A stretch of DNA of 64,000 nt from Chaetoceros tenuissimus. Lineage: Eukaryota; Bacillariophyta; Thalassiosirophyceae; Chaetocerotales; Chaetocerotaceae. Positions within the stretch are counted from its first letter, which is position 1. Each line of letters opens with the position of its first letter. The notes under the pieces are model-generated. The model ran no database searches and had not been told where the DNA came from. It saw nothing but the letters and a program-made list of their open reading frames with translations. The position numbers were made by a program, and so were the translations under genes. This document shows, piece by piece, positions 20,801 to 31,637 of this stretch. Location: the NCBI GenBank assembly GCA_021927905.1, contig BLLK01000047.1, positions 4,092,001-4,156,000 on the forward strand, in the 5' to 3' direction.

Positions 20801-23800
20801 AGTTGGTGGTGCTGGCTGTGGTGGCTTAGGGGTGCGCGATGGTGATGAGCTTGGTGTCTCTGAAGGAATTACACTAGGACTATTGGACATTGCAACACTA
20901 GGAACAACACTTGCTACTTCAGATGGACTCGCAGATGGACTCTTCGATACTGACGGCTCGTATGTATCAACAAATGTTGGAGATGGGCTGGGATGTAGAG
21001 AAGGCAATACTGACACACTTGGTTCTGCACTTGGAAAGTATAATAGAGTCGGAGCATTGCTACTCGATGGTGATGAGCTTTGTTCTACACTTGGTGTCTC
21101 TGAAGGAATTACACTAGGACTATTGGACATTGCAGCACTAGGATTGTCACTCCCTTCCATTGATGGACTCAAAGATGGACTCAAAGATGGACTCTTCGAT
21201 ACTGACGGCTCGTATGTACCAACAAATGTTGGAGATGGACTTGGATGTAGAGAAGGCAATACTGACACACTTGGATCTGCACTCGGAAAGTATAACAGAG
21301 TCGGAGCATTACTAGTCGACGGTGATGGACTTTGATGTACACTTGGAGTCTCTGAAGGAATGACACTGGGACTATTGGACATTGCAACACTAGGAACAAC
21401 ACTTGCTACTTCAGATGGACTCGCAGATGGACTCTTCGATACTGACGGCTCATATGTATCAACAAATGTTGGAGATGGACTTGGATGTAGAGAAGGCAAT
21501 ACTGACACACTGGGACTGGAACTAGGCAAGTACAAAGGAGAAGGAGCATTACTACTCGATGGTGAAGTGCTTAGTTCTAGACTTGGTATCTCTGAAGGGA
21601 TAGAAGAAGGTCCATTGGACATTGCAACACTAGGATTGTCACTCCCTACCATTGATGGACTCAAAGAAGGAGATACTGACACAGTTGGTTCCGAACTAGG
21701 CAAGTTTACTGGAGAAGGAGCATGACTAGTCGATGGTGATGAGCTTACAGCTTCACTTGGTATATCTGAAGCCAAGAGACTGGGGCTGTTTGATGTTGCA
21801 GTGCTAGGATTGTCACTTCCAACAAAGATGGACTCGTAGAGGGACTCATTGACACACTGGGACTGGAACTAGGCAAGTACAAAGGAGAAGGAGCATTACT
21901 ACTCGATGGTGAAGTGCTTAGTTCTAGACTTGGTATCTCTGAAGGGATAGAAGAAGGTCCATTGGACATTGCAACACTAGGATTGTCACTCCCTACCATT
22001 GATGGACTCAAAGAAGGAGATACTGACACAGTTGGTTCCGAACTAGGCAAGTTTACTGGAGAAGGAGCATGACTAGTCGATGGTGATGAGCTTACAGCTT
22101 CACTTGGTATATCTGAAGCCAAGAGACTGGGGCTGTTTGATGTTGCAGTGCTAGGATTGTCACTTCCAACCAAAGATGGACTCGTAGAGGGACTCATTGA
22201 CACACTTGGTTGCGAACTAGGCAAGTACAAAGGAGAAGGAGCATTACTACTCGATGGTGAGGTGCTTTGTTCTAGACTTGGTATCTCTGAAGGGATAGAA
22301 GAAGGTCCATTGGACATTGCAACACTAGGATTGTCACTCCCTACCATTGATGGACTCATTGACACACTTGGACTGGAACTAGGCAAGTTTACTGGAGAAG
22401 GAGCATGACTAGTCGATGGTGATGAGCTTACAGCTTCACTTGGTATATCTGAAGCCAAGAGACTGGGGCTGTTTGATGTTGCAGTGCTAGGATTGTCACT
22501 TCCAACCAAAGATGGACTCGTAGAGGGACTCATTGACACACTTGGTTGCGAACTAGGCAAGTACAAAGGAGAAGGAGCATGACTAGTCGTTGGTGAGGTG
22601 CTTAGTTCTAGACTTGGTATCTCTGAAGGGATAGAAGAAGGTCCATTGGACATTGCAACACTAGGATTGTCACTCCCTACCATTGATGGACTCATTGACA
22701 CACTTGGACTGGAACTAGGCAAGTTTACTGGAGAAGGAGCATGACTAGTCGATGGTGATGAGCTTACAGCTTCACTTGGTATATCTGAAGCCAAGAGACT
22801 GGGGCTGTTTGATGTTGCAGTGCTAGGATTGTCACTTCCAACCAAAGATGGACTCGTAGATGGACTCATTGACACACTTGGTTGCGAACTAGGCAAGTAC
22901 AAAGGAGAAGGAGCATGACTAGTCGTTGGTGACGAGCTTTGTTCTATACTTGGAGTCTCAGAAGGAGTTGCACTCATTTCCATTGACGGACTCAATGATG
23001 GGTATACTGACACACTTGGTTCTGAACTGAGCACAAAGTCATCATTTCCAGTATCAACAGGAGGCAAAACTGGTGGTTGAATTGGTGGCTTAACTGGTGG
23101 TGTACTACTTCTCGTTGGTGAAGATGTTACGGCTACACTTGGTGTCCCTGAAGTTTCAACAGTCGGGCCATTAGACATTCCAATTGTTGGACTTGCTGTA
23201 GGTGAAACATTGTTGCAAATTCCAAAGTTTGTGCTTTCTTGAAGACCAAATTCTCCTCCTGTCTTGACCAAAGTACTGCCTATTTGAAATGTGTAGGAAC
23301 CATCTCCGTATTGGCAACACATACCATCTCCATCTTGATCATAAATGGAGAAAATGTAGTATCCATCCGCTAATTCAATATTTGAGGCTCCCAAAAAATC
23401 GCCTGACGTAACTACATTATCAGCTTCGTCCACGATATCCCAAGATGTCTCACCAGGATATTGGTCTGGGATGATTGTAATGGAAATTGTTCCAGTATAG
23501 CATGGCCCAAAACTTGGTGAGACAGAAGGTGCAGGTGTTGAAAAAGAAATTGGAGCTGTTGTTTCAGTATCAACAGGAGGCAAAACTGGTGGTTGAATTG
23601 GTGGCTTAACTGGTGGTGTACTACTTCTCGTTGGTGAAGATGTTACGGCTACACTTGGTGTCCCTGAAGTTTCAACAGTCGGGCCATTAGACATTCCAAT
23701 TGTTGGACTTGCATTAGGCGCAGAAGTCTTAGGTGGTGGAGTGGGCCCAAAACTTGGTGAGACAGAAGGTGCAGGTGTTGAAAAAGGAATTGGAGCTGTT

Positions 23801-25035
23801 GTTTCAGTATCTACAGGAGGCAAAACTGGTGGTTGAATTGGTGGCTTAACTGGTGTACTCGTAGGCGCAGAAGTCTTAGGTGATGGAGTGGGCCCAAAAC
23901 TTGGTGAGACAGAAGGTGCAGGTGTTGAAAAAGGAATTGGAGCTGTTGTTTCAGTATCTACAGGAGGCAAAACTGGTGGTTGAATTGGTGGCTTAACTGG
24001 TGTACTCGTAGGTGCAGAAGTCTTAGGTGGTGGAGTGGGCCCAAAACTTGGTGAGACAGAAGGTGCAGATGTTGGAAAAGGAACTGGGGCTGATGTTAAA
24101 CAAGATGGGGGGTTGTAGACGTATTGTTCTACTGTGGTAACAATATAGGTTGGTGCTTGGGTGACAGGAGCCTTTGTACCTCTTGGTGTCGGTTGAGGTG
24201 TACCCACAGCGTCAAATTTTTTCACTGCTACTTGTGCATTCCATGAAGTCGTTGTTGGAGGTCTTGTTAGAGTTGGTTGAGTTGGTGAAGGAGGACCTGT
24301 TACTACTGTTCTCGTCGTAGGCCGTGTGACAATGTCGCCACATTTGAGATCACTATTTTCTGGAACATTTATAGTAGAAGAATTCTTGAAACCTCTGACT
24401 GTATGGAACGAAGACCAAGTGGTCTGAGATTCATCAATCCTTTTCTTTCGATTCTTTTGTTTCTTTCTCTTCTTTTTCCCTTTTTTCTTGCCAGCTCTTT
24501 TTGGAATATCTTCACCTGCAGAAGAAAAAGGCTCATATACTAAAAAATGTTTAGCAAAGATTATAATATGAATTATATTGACAAGAGCAGACGAAGAACT
24601 TACCTTTCTGGAGAAAAGGATTGTCGTTAATTGCGCTACTTTGCTTGTTTCCACCATTCTTAGAAGACTTCTCCCAATCTCCGACTTCTAAACAGCGAGT
24701 AATATAATTTGTCAGATAACATACACAAAAACTATTCCTTGATATATCAAAGAGAGTGTTTACTTACCTTCATGAACGAAAACGTTCCTACCCCTTCTAT
24801 CCATTACATTGTACTGACGTTCAGTCTTCATGTAGCTATCTTTGTTTTCAATTAAGAATATATTGTCTCCATTTGCAAGCCTCAAGTTTCGATCGCGATT
24901 GGACGGTGACTCTCCTGTCCCATTAGAATCAGACTGAAGCTCATTTGTTTCTCTGATACTGAGCTTGATTGCCTCAGCGCTATCCAGAGATAGGAGAAAC
25001 GCGTGAATTGCTAAAAACCGCTTGAAAGAATTCAT
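17889..25035 (-). CDS. Giant secreted Ser/Pro- and Lys/Pro-rich repeat protein (frameshifted)
   Basis: Exons 25035-24768 (signal peptide MNSFKRFLAIHAFLLSLDSA), 24686-24604, 24515-18430 and a last exon from about 18400 to TAA 17889. After a Lys-rich stretch come Thr/Pro blocks (PPIQPPVLPP repeats), a globular domain at about 23200-23510 (YIFSIYDQDGDGMCC, GDGSYTFQIG), a long array of SPS units (NAPSPLYLPSS, SDNPSVAMSN), Lys/Thr blocks (KGKGTKSEKSKG), PKPVPKPV repeats and (PPPPPPKK)n. The last exon has a cysteine module (CSWITQSEKH...CAGTCGLC). Such composition fits a diatom cell-wall, mucilage or adhesion protein. Three single-base frameshifts (near 21822, 20400 and 18916) interrupt the coding frame, each shown by the SPS or KPP pattern continuing in another frame. 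The final splice site is uncertain: the ctag acceptor near 18395 does not keep phase. Confidence 0.7.
18650..18965. repeat. Pro-Lys codon array (PPPPPPKK)n
   Basis: Near-identical 30-42-bp units of the GGAGGAGGCTTCTTCGG type, coding on the minus strand for poly-Pro with KK pairs. One unit around 18880-18916 has several small indels and includes the net frame change. Confidence 0.9.
18995..19960. repeat. PKPVPKPV and KQGKSTKSK codon arrays
   Basis: Short units of the GCAACTGGTTTCGGTACTGG type (minus strand: PVPKPVA) alternate with a longer block containing CTTACTTTTAGTACTCTTCC, which repeats about five times. They are part of the giant repeat gene. Confidence 0.9.
20990..22925. repeat. Tandem SPS-coding units, including near-identical ~336-347-bp copies
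   Basis: The sequence CATGACTAGTCG.TGGTGA recurs at 21721, 22068, 22404 and 22740 (spacing 347, 336, 336), with the intervening DNA almost identical. Older, more diverged copies occupy 20990-21720. The whole array codes SPS-type repeats on the minus strand. Confidence 0.9.
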
Positions 25036-26803
25036 TTCACCGGAAACCAGATTATGTGCGAAGAATGAAACTGTTCAAGAAATTTGACTCCATTCAAGCG
25101 TAGTAAAAGTAATAAAGTAAAGTTTGGAAGAGAGAAAAAGTGATGTTTTTAAAAAGGTTCTCCTTTTTCTAAAAGCTGCATGAACTATCAATGGCTATTT
25201 TCGAAATATTTAGATCGTATAGACATGGATATTTTCCAAAAGACATGCGAAAATATTACTTACACAATCTCAAGAAATCGTGCATGTTCTTCTCGTCTTC
25301 CCTATGACCGCATTGTACAAGAAATATGAGATATTTTTGAATATTATGCAACAAATATGGCGGGGTCTCTTTCTTTTCATAGTTCACGTACTTGTCTTGT
25401 ACGTATTGATCTTTTAAGCGTTCCTCTTCCGTCCTTCCTTTTCCTTCCATTGAAATTTCGGACAAGAAGAAAGGTGTATTTTACTTTCACCTGCCATTTT
25501 TTCTTGAATGGAAGTACCATACTTTCTCCAGTATGAATATGAAACACGAAACATGATCCCCATAGACCTTCAATAAAGCCTGTTTGTACAACAACATTCA
25601 CAGTTTATTCCTGGGAAAGCAGTAATTAAAAATCAATTCTCAATTGTCACAGCATCTCAACACTTTCCAGATATGATGATCCAAGTACACGCAAATTGGC
25701 AACGAAACTGCATCTCTACACGAGCCAAGTATTTTCTTCACTGCTCTTATTCCTTCCAGATTTCTTTTGCATTTTGAATACGTAAGCCCGAACCTGAGCG
25801 ACGATTTATCTATCGGAATCATGAGCATTTCAGTTTTTGCTACTTGGAGCATTATTGCGAACTCAAATAGTACTCAAGTATTCAAGACCTAAATTTCTTT
25901 GTGAAGAAGCTATGAAATACCCGGCAATCTTTTTACTCAATTGAAACTGGTGGAAAGCACCGTATGGCCCTTTTTCTTTACATTGAAGCAATTGACTTTT
26001 ATCCGCTGACTAAATGTGTGCAAGGGAATCATACACATAAGTATATGAATATCATCAGAGGAAGCACAATGTAGTTATTTCTTTCGCACTCTGAAGTGGT
26101 CCATTAGTAAGAATTGGCACCTGCCAACTAGAGCGAGAAATCTAAAGCCTTTCTTCTTTCTTCATTTGAAAATCAATGCAGATGCCGCTTGAGAAAGAAG
26201 TCCTTTATCAGCATCGTGTTCATAATTTTAGGATTGTAATAAAGGATGGATGTCGATCCTATCATACCAATCTCAAGTGTTGTAAAAAGAACCCTTCTTT
26301 TCAGCGAATAGTTGGCTACATGACTTGTATGGTGAACTGTTTCCATTCTGTTTCCTAAACTCTTTCTTGGCCTCGTTTCACCAATAATTGGCATAGGATT
26401 AGTAGGTACTATAAATCATAAAGTCAAGTACCATAATCTATTCTTCTTTCAAAATTACATACATGTATTATTTATAGTTTTGCGAAGAGAAATGGAGCAG
26501 TGTGCATCGGCCATCGGCAGAAGCTCTCCTTGATTAGCTTTTGTCAGGTTGGGAATTGAAAATGAGCTATTTGACTATGAAACACTCCTTCACATGTTAT
26601 TTACGACAAAATCTACTCACTTTTCTATTTTTCAGCAAAAAGATAAGAAAACGAACAACATGCAGTCATTTGTAAGTAATTATTTCATGTGCACCAAGAA
26701 AATCTGGTGCTGATAAAAAGGACACTTTTTGTACACAGTTTATGCGCTTCTCATCAGACTCTTTCAGAAACCAAGGTGTTCTTTATCACACTTCTATTTT
26801 ATC
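25036..26803. other. Intergenic region, no convincing gene
   Basis: About 1.8 kb without a supported gene. The part at 25040-25290 is the upstream region of the repeat-protein gene, similar to 17345-17620. The remaining short frames on either strand lack protein-like composition or recognisable domains. I see no tRNA or other RNA gene. Confidence 0.5.
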
Positions 26804-28753
26804 TTACGCAGCAGCTGCTGGACAAGTACCATCATAGCAATCCATATCTTCGTCTTCTTCTTCATCTGAACCTTCAGCATAAGGTAATGGCTCAACTTTT
26901 CCGATGAAGTGAACCTCACAACCTTCTATTATACCAGAAGGTTTTGAATGACCTCTTTGAAGAACTACTTCAACTCTTATTCTTCGATGAGTATCCTCCT
27001 CACCTGAAACAACGTCACAAGGCATCAAGTCTACTGACAAAGACATTTGCTCTTTTCTATTTGGTACCAATGAACCCAAAAGTACACCTTGCTTCACTTT
27101 GTCTGACTTGTCGAGATAGACCTTGACGGCCTTTACAGATTCGAAACAGTCTTCACTAATATCAAGTGCCATGTTCTGTAGGCTTAGCTTGAATCCACAA
27201 AAGATATGAATATGCTGATTTTGGTTTGGACGCGCAATCATGAACAAACTTGATGCTCCTTGACAATCGATTAGAATGGGATGAAGAGGGTCGACATAAG
27301 TTCCAGCCGGTAAGTCCGGTGTATGTTCATTCATTTCTACATCGGAAAGTAGACACGTTTCCAATCCATCTATGATTTCCTTCTGGTTAAGTTTTGTTCC
27401 GATAAATACTAATTCCTGTCGACGATCACCATATTCATATTTGTTTGATTCATCTTCCGGATCGTAAAAGAGCGATTGAATTCTAGTCATTTCCTCTTCC
27501 GACTCGATATCTTCTTCCAATTCGTCTTGAGAACTTTTACAGTACCATGGATTCGATGGAGTTATGGATAATAGACGACCTGCCTGTGCCCAACTCATTT
27601 CATGATCATCTCTACCAGCAACCCAACAGGTTCCTTTGGATCTTAAAATTGATCCATACTTTTCTTCCAGTGTTTTATCCAATCCTACTTCTTGATTCGA
27701 TACTCCATTACACCAATCTTGGGCAAATGAAAAGAATTGCGATAGAAAGCAATACAGTCTATTTGGATGAAACGGCTTCCTTGCGCGGTAAACAAAAGAT
27801 GATACTCCGTACTCATCGGCTTCTCCTTCTTCAGCGTCTACACCATTTTCCAAAGACTGCAACCAACCAGGTGATTCACTAGCTTCTTCCATATTGAAAA
27901 GATTTGTATTGAGGATATTTGCAACGACAATCTTTCCATAAGATGCCTCCAAAACTCGAGCTTTTGGATTCAAGGTATGAATAAGCTTCTTGGTAGTGTC
28001 TACATTTGCCTTGGAAGCAAGATCAATCTTGTTCAAGATAATTACATTTGAAAACTCTACTTGTTCGACCATGAGTTCACTAATACTCTTTTCTCCCTCT
28101 CCTTCTTCAGCTTCATCAAGTCCATCGGTAAAGACATCCTTGAATCGTTTCAGAGAAGACATGTATTTTGGAAAATTAATGGTATCTACTACAGTAACAC
28201 ATGTATCAAGTCGCGCGGAGTTCCACAGCATATGCTCTTCATCACCCGCGACTTGTTTCGTTTCTGGATCAACACAGAATGATTCAGCAACATTTTGAGG
28301 CTCGGCTATGCCTGTAGATTCAATCAAGACATAATCGAATTTACCAGTATCACGAATTCTTTGAATCTCACGAATTAAATCTCCACGAAGAGTACAGCAA
28401 ATACATCCATTTTCCAAAGTGACTACTTCCTTTTTGGTTTGGACAATGTCACTTGTACGTAAAATGGTCTGTCCATCAATGTTGAGTTCTGCCATGTCGT
28501 TGACAATCACTGCAATCTTTAGGTTGTGTTCTTTCGAAGTGAGTATGTGTCGTAGTAGAGTTGTTTTACCACTTCCTAAAAAACCTGAAAGGATACTGAC
28601 TGGGATGGCTTCCTCTTCATTAGGCTCATGGTCGTCTTCCGATGAAATTATAGATTCTTCTTGTACATTTTCTTCACTTTCTTCCCCGACTCTAGCTTTC
28701 TTGCTATCTACATTCTCTTCATTTTCGGTGAAAGATCTCTTTGATTTAGTCAT
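26804..28753 (-). CDS. COG0523/CobW-family metallochaperone GTPase (ZNG1-like)
   Basis: Single exon, 649 residues. After an acidic N-terminus the GTPase domain has Walker A GFLGSGKT (about residues 57-64), the family's hallmark CxCC metal motif (NGCICC, Cys117, 119 and 120), the ESTGIAEP segment and the NKID base-recognition motif. The middle and C-terminal parts form the CobW C-terminal domain (CWVAGRDDHEMSWAQAGR, ELVFIGTKL). Members such as eukaryotic ZNG1 use GTP to transfer zinc to client proteins. An acidic C-terminal extension (EGSDEEEDED) may add metal or protein binding. Length exceeds the typical 400 residues because of the extra acidic regions. No transit peptide is visible, so a cytosolic location is likely. 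It diverges from the gene at 29198. Confidence 0.9.
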   Translation of the reverse strand: MTKSKRSFTENEENVDSKKARVGEESEENVQEESIISSEDDHEPNEEEAIPVSILSGFLGSGKTTLLRHILTSKEHNLKIAVIVNDMAELNIDGQTILRTSDIVQTKKEVVTLENGCICCTLRGDLIREIQRIRDTGKFDYVLIESTGIAEPQNVAESFCVDPETKQVAGDEEHMLWNSARLDTCVTVVDTINFPKYMSSLKRFKDVFTDGLDEAEEGEGEKSISELMVEQVEFSNVIILNKIDLASKANVDTTKKLIHTLNPKARVLEASYGKIVVANILNTNLFNMEEASESPGWLQSLENGVDAEEGEADEYGVSSFVYRARKPFHPNRLYCFLSQFFSFAQDWCNGVSNQEVGLDKTLEEKYGSILRSKGTCWVAGRDDHEMSWAQAGRLLSITPSNPWYCKSSQDELEEDIESEEEMTRIQSLFYDPEDESNKYEYGDRRQELVFIGTKLNQKEIIDGLETCLLSDVEMNEHTPDLPAGTYVDPLHPILIDCQGASSLFMIARPNQNQHIHIFCGFKLSLQNMALDISEDCFESVKAVKVYLDKSDKVKQGVLLGSLVPNRKEQMSLSVDLMPCDVVSGEEDTHRRIRVEVVLQRGHSKPSGIIEGCEVHFIGKVEPLPYAEGSDEEEDEDMDCYDGTCPAAAA

Positions 28754-29110
28754 GGTGATATTGAATCCTTATGTATATATCTATGTCATCTATATATGCA
28801 ATTGAAACGAAATGAAGGAAGTATGAAGAACACAGACCATTCATTTTTTGCTGGATAGAGCCTATGAATATGTGAGGCCTAGAGAGATGGGACTAAAAAG
28901 CTAAAAAGTTTTGAAGTGTGCGTCATCACAAAAGGAATCGATCATATCTTTTTGCGACATCCCACACCCTTCCATATTCCCCCTTCTTCCTTTTCAAATG
29001 AAAGAGAGAACGGCGAATACTTGTTTCAAAGAAAGTGATATATTTCTTATTTAATTAAAACAAACCTTCTCTATCAAATCATGTATTTCGTCCTCGTGCA
29101 CCCTCTCTAC

Positions 29111-29119
29111 TTATAAATA
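29111..29119 (+). promoter_or_regulatory. TATA-like element upstream of 29198
   Basis: TTATAAATA lies about 80 bp upstream of ATG 29198 in the divergent promoter it shares with the metallochaperone gene. The position suits a TATA box, but this is by eye only. Confidence 0.4.
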
Positions 29120-29197
29120 ACTCTACGGATCGCAGTGTGAAATAATCAGAGTATCGTTTAGCTGCCTGCAGCTCATTTTGTCTCATTTTTTTAAACG

Positions 29198-30163
29198 ATG
29201 CAGAGAGAACAAAATAGCGAGTGTAAATATTCAATGTTGTTGCAAGAACATGCAAAACTGCTGCTTTCTCTGATGGATAAAACTGATGCGAGTAGAAATG
29301 CTCTTGAATACTTTGATTGGTGCCAAGAAGTGGAAGATTTTACAGACAACTCTACTGGTACTTCAAGAAATTTCCAAGGGCAAAGTATGGCAAAAACAAG
29401 CAATGGTAGTCTTACTGCTGGTAATCCACAGAAGGTCAACGATTCACAAGATGGTCACTACAAGCAAAGGCATATGAAATGCGACAACCAAACAAGAAAG
29501 AATGGCTCCAACAATAGTTCAATCACTCATAAATCAAGTTGTGATACTGTACCTTACAATAACGACAAAGGTGCCTTCAAGGAAGAAGCATATTTGAAAA
29601 TGCCGGAGATTTACAGAAACCATACCGACTTTTACTCCTCCTCTTCTTGCGGTCGTAGTTACTTGGCAAGAACAAGTAAAGAGGACGACTACTGTCCACC
29701 TCAATCTTCTTTTCAACCATTTGGTTCTCATCGTGTCAGCTTTGATTCATCTTCTTCACACCCTGTTGGAAATGATATGATTGACGAACGACTCATCAAC
29801 TACTATCAACAGGAACCAGCAAAGCATCAGTATCAAACGTCCACAATGAAGGAGGACAATTGCAATCTACCTTCACCTTTGTATCATCCAAATTGTTCTC
29901 ATCGTGTCAGCTTCCATTCCTCTTCCTCTTCATCTCTTGGTTCCTGCGAATATACGAAGCCCGAAGAAAACTGGCGCCCTGCTGGAAATGATATGATCGA
30001 CGAACGACTCATCAACTACTATCAACGGGGTCCAGCAAAGCACCAGTATCAAACTTCAAACAACGCTCCAACAATTGATCACTCCGGTCATAATTCTATC
30101 ACTTCAGCTTTAAATGATCTTTGCGATCAAGGAGATTTTTCCTTGCAAAACATGGAGTGGTGA
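29198..30163 (+). CDS. Unknown protein with an internal duplicated motif
   Basis: Single exon, 321 residues, no signal peptide or membrane span. The first 45 residues are helical (LLQEHAKLLLSLMDKTDASRN, then YFDWCQEVEDF), while the rest is Ser/Asn/Gln-rich and probably disordered. A block with HRVSF, GNDMIDERLINYYQ and PAKHQYQTS occurs twice, at about residues 178-215 and 234-290. I do not recognise the family. Only the N-terminal module survives in two downstream relatives (30731 and 31189), which suggests a local gene family. The low-complexity body could suit a regulatory protein, but no function is proposed. Confidence 0.6.
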   Translation: MQREQNSECKYSMLLQEHAKLLLSLMDKTDASRNALEYFDWCQEVEDFTDNSTGTSRNFQGQSMAKTSNGSLTAGNPQKVNDSQDGHYKQRHMKCDNQTRKNGSNNSSITHKSSCDTVPYNNDKGAFKEEAYLKMPEIYRNHTDFYSSSSCGRSYLARTSKEDDYCPPQSSFQPFGSHRVSFDSSSSHPVGNDMIDERLINYYQQEPAKHQYQTSTMKEDNCNLPSPLYHPNCSHRVSFHSSSSSSLGSCEYTKPEENWRPAGNDMIDERLINYYQRGPAKHQYQTSNNAPTIDHSGHNSITSALNDLCDQGDFSLQNMEW

Positions 30164-31188
30164 AACAAGGTGGGTATGTATATATTTTTACTGTAAATCT
30201 TTTTCGTTGAATAAAAAGCAATTTGAGAAGTATAATGAGTAATTCTATGTGAATACATTTTAGAAAACTATCTATACTTTCTTATTTTACAAAGTTACGT
30301 GTACAATGTTTTTCTTTTCAAGCAACATGTGAAATTCTTTATCCTTTCAACTCTTCACATCATTATAACGTACTCGCAGTGAAGAGCAGGACAGCATCCC
30401 ATGGAAAAACTGTTTTTTACATCGAAGAGGTTTAGATAGAGAACACATTACGATAAGATTGTAAGAAAAATTCCAAATTTAAAAAAAGGATAATTCTGGA
30501 ATTCTACTGCCGCCCATCAAGTAATGGTCTTGTACGTAAATACATGAAAGTGGTTCCAAATCAGGACAGATACCTGCGTAGATACATACGGGGTACGATT
30601 ACTAGAATACGGAGCATAGAACCAATTTCATTTAATTTGACGGCACTTTCTTTACTTATAGGGAAGCCTCTTCATCAAATCATATTTTCAAAAAGGCGAA
30701 CCTTTGTTTGGAATTCAAGTATTTTGTAAGATGATGGAAAATTACAACAGAACCGAAACCGATGCATCGTCATTGTGGGCACAAAATGCAAATCAACCAC
30801 TTACTTACTTAGAAATACTCTTCATTATAAGAATGTGCGTTGCAACGAAATAGAAGATTTCTTGAAAGAGAAGTCCCAATCTGGGAAAATTTCATAGGTA
30901 CTGCATTCCCTTGACAGATGACAGTTTTTTTAGCTGTCGTCGTAGGTACTTAGCTTTAGTTGCGTTAGTACCATCTGTCTTTTTCCGAAAATTCAATACC
31001 CTTGACAAATATTTAGCTTAGAGACTAGTACCGGATGTCTTTTTCTAACGTTGCATACGAAGCATAGAGCCTATGGTACAATCTGATCTCAATTTGATAG
31101 GATCGGCTCAATTTCACAGGACCGCCTCTTGATTCCATTCATATTTCCAACAAGCAAAGCTTCTTGATTTGAAATAGTACTTGTCAAG
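30164..31188. other. Intergenic region with repeated upstream segments
   Basis: Apart from the relic at 30731-30898, the region shows two further similarities. The segments upstream of 30731 and of 31189 resemble each other (AGCATAGA.CC, then AATTTGA..G, then GCCTCTTGAT/GCCTCTTCAT), and about 30900-31050 holds two rough 100-bp units with CCCTTGACA and TCTGTCTTTTTC. It looks like old local duplication. Confidence 0.4.
30731..30898 (+). pseudogene. Relic of the 29198-type gene N-terminus
   Basis: ATG ATG GAA AAT TAC AAC AGA at 30731 parallels the start of the small paralogue at 31189, and the end (GAAATAGAAGATTTCTTGAA) is identical in both. The frame is broken in between by a TAG in AACGAAATAG and the central helix is lost, so this is a dead copy. 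Confidence 0.65.
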
Positions 31189-31389
31189 ATGGAAAATTAC
31201 AATAGAAGTGACACAGCGACACCACTGATGGTAGTAAAACGACATGCAAATCAACTGCTTCTTCTCATGGATAAAACTGATGCGAGTAGAACTGCACTCA
31301 AATATTTGGAATGGTGCAATGAAATAGAAGATTTCTTGAATGTGAAGACTACTGAGAAAAGTTCGATACACCAAAGAGATACTGCTTAA
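31189..31389 (+). CDS. Short paralogue of the 29198 protein (N-terminal module only)
   Basis: ATG 31189 gives 66 residues: MENYNRSDTATP, then HANQLLLLMDKTDASRTALKYLEWCNEIEDFL, clearly homologous to the first 45 residues of the 29198 protein. A stop follows where the disordered body would begin. It is either a minimal functional copy or a truncated pseudogene; expression data are needed to decide. The helical module is conserved at residue level (LLMDKTDASR...L.Y..WC.E.EDF), which suggests it was under selection. Confidence 0.5.
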   Translation: MENYNRSDTATPLMVVKRHANQLLLLMDKTDASRTALKYLEWCNEIEDFLNVKTTEKSSIHQRDTA

Positions 31390-31637
31390 GAAGGAACAGA
31401 AGATTCTATGTAATATGACAATAGCTTTCATTCGAACCGGCCGTATTCCTCTATAGTATATTCTCTTTTTTTCCTTCGGCCCAAAGAACAGTAATATCGA
31501 TGCTCACGACACGGAGTTCGGATGATGTGTAATTGAAAGAAGACTAGACCTTCTTCCACTCTACTTTTAGAATTGCAGTCCTCGATAGCATAAATGTACA
31601 CTACTAAAGTTAAGATTCGATTTTTCAATACTACATT

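Noticed and set aside
18590-21335. Long plus-strand frames with Ser, Trp, Leu or Gly-rich repeats opposite the giant repeat gene
   Set aside because: They are antisense readings of the repeat codons. The minus-strand frame has a signal peptide, splice sites and a folded domain, and the plus frames have biased, meaningless composition.
20990-22925. CRISPR-like array
   Set aside because: The units are long, coding, of varied length and without unique spacers or Cas genes; the genome is eukaryotic.
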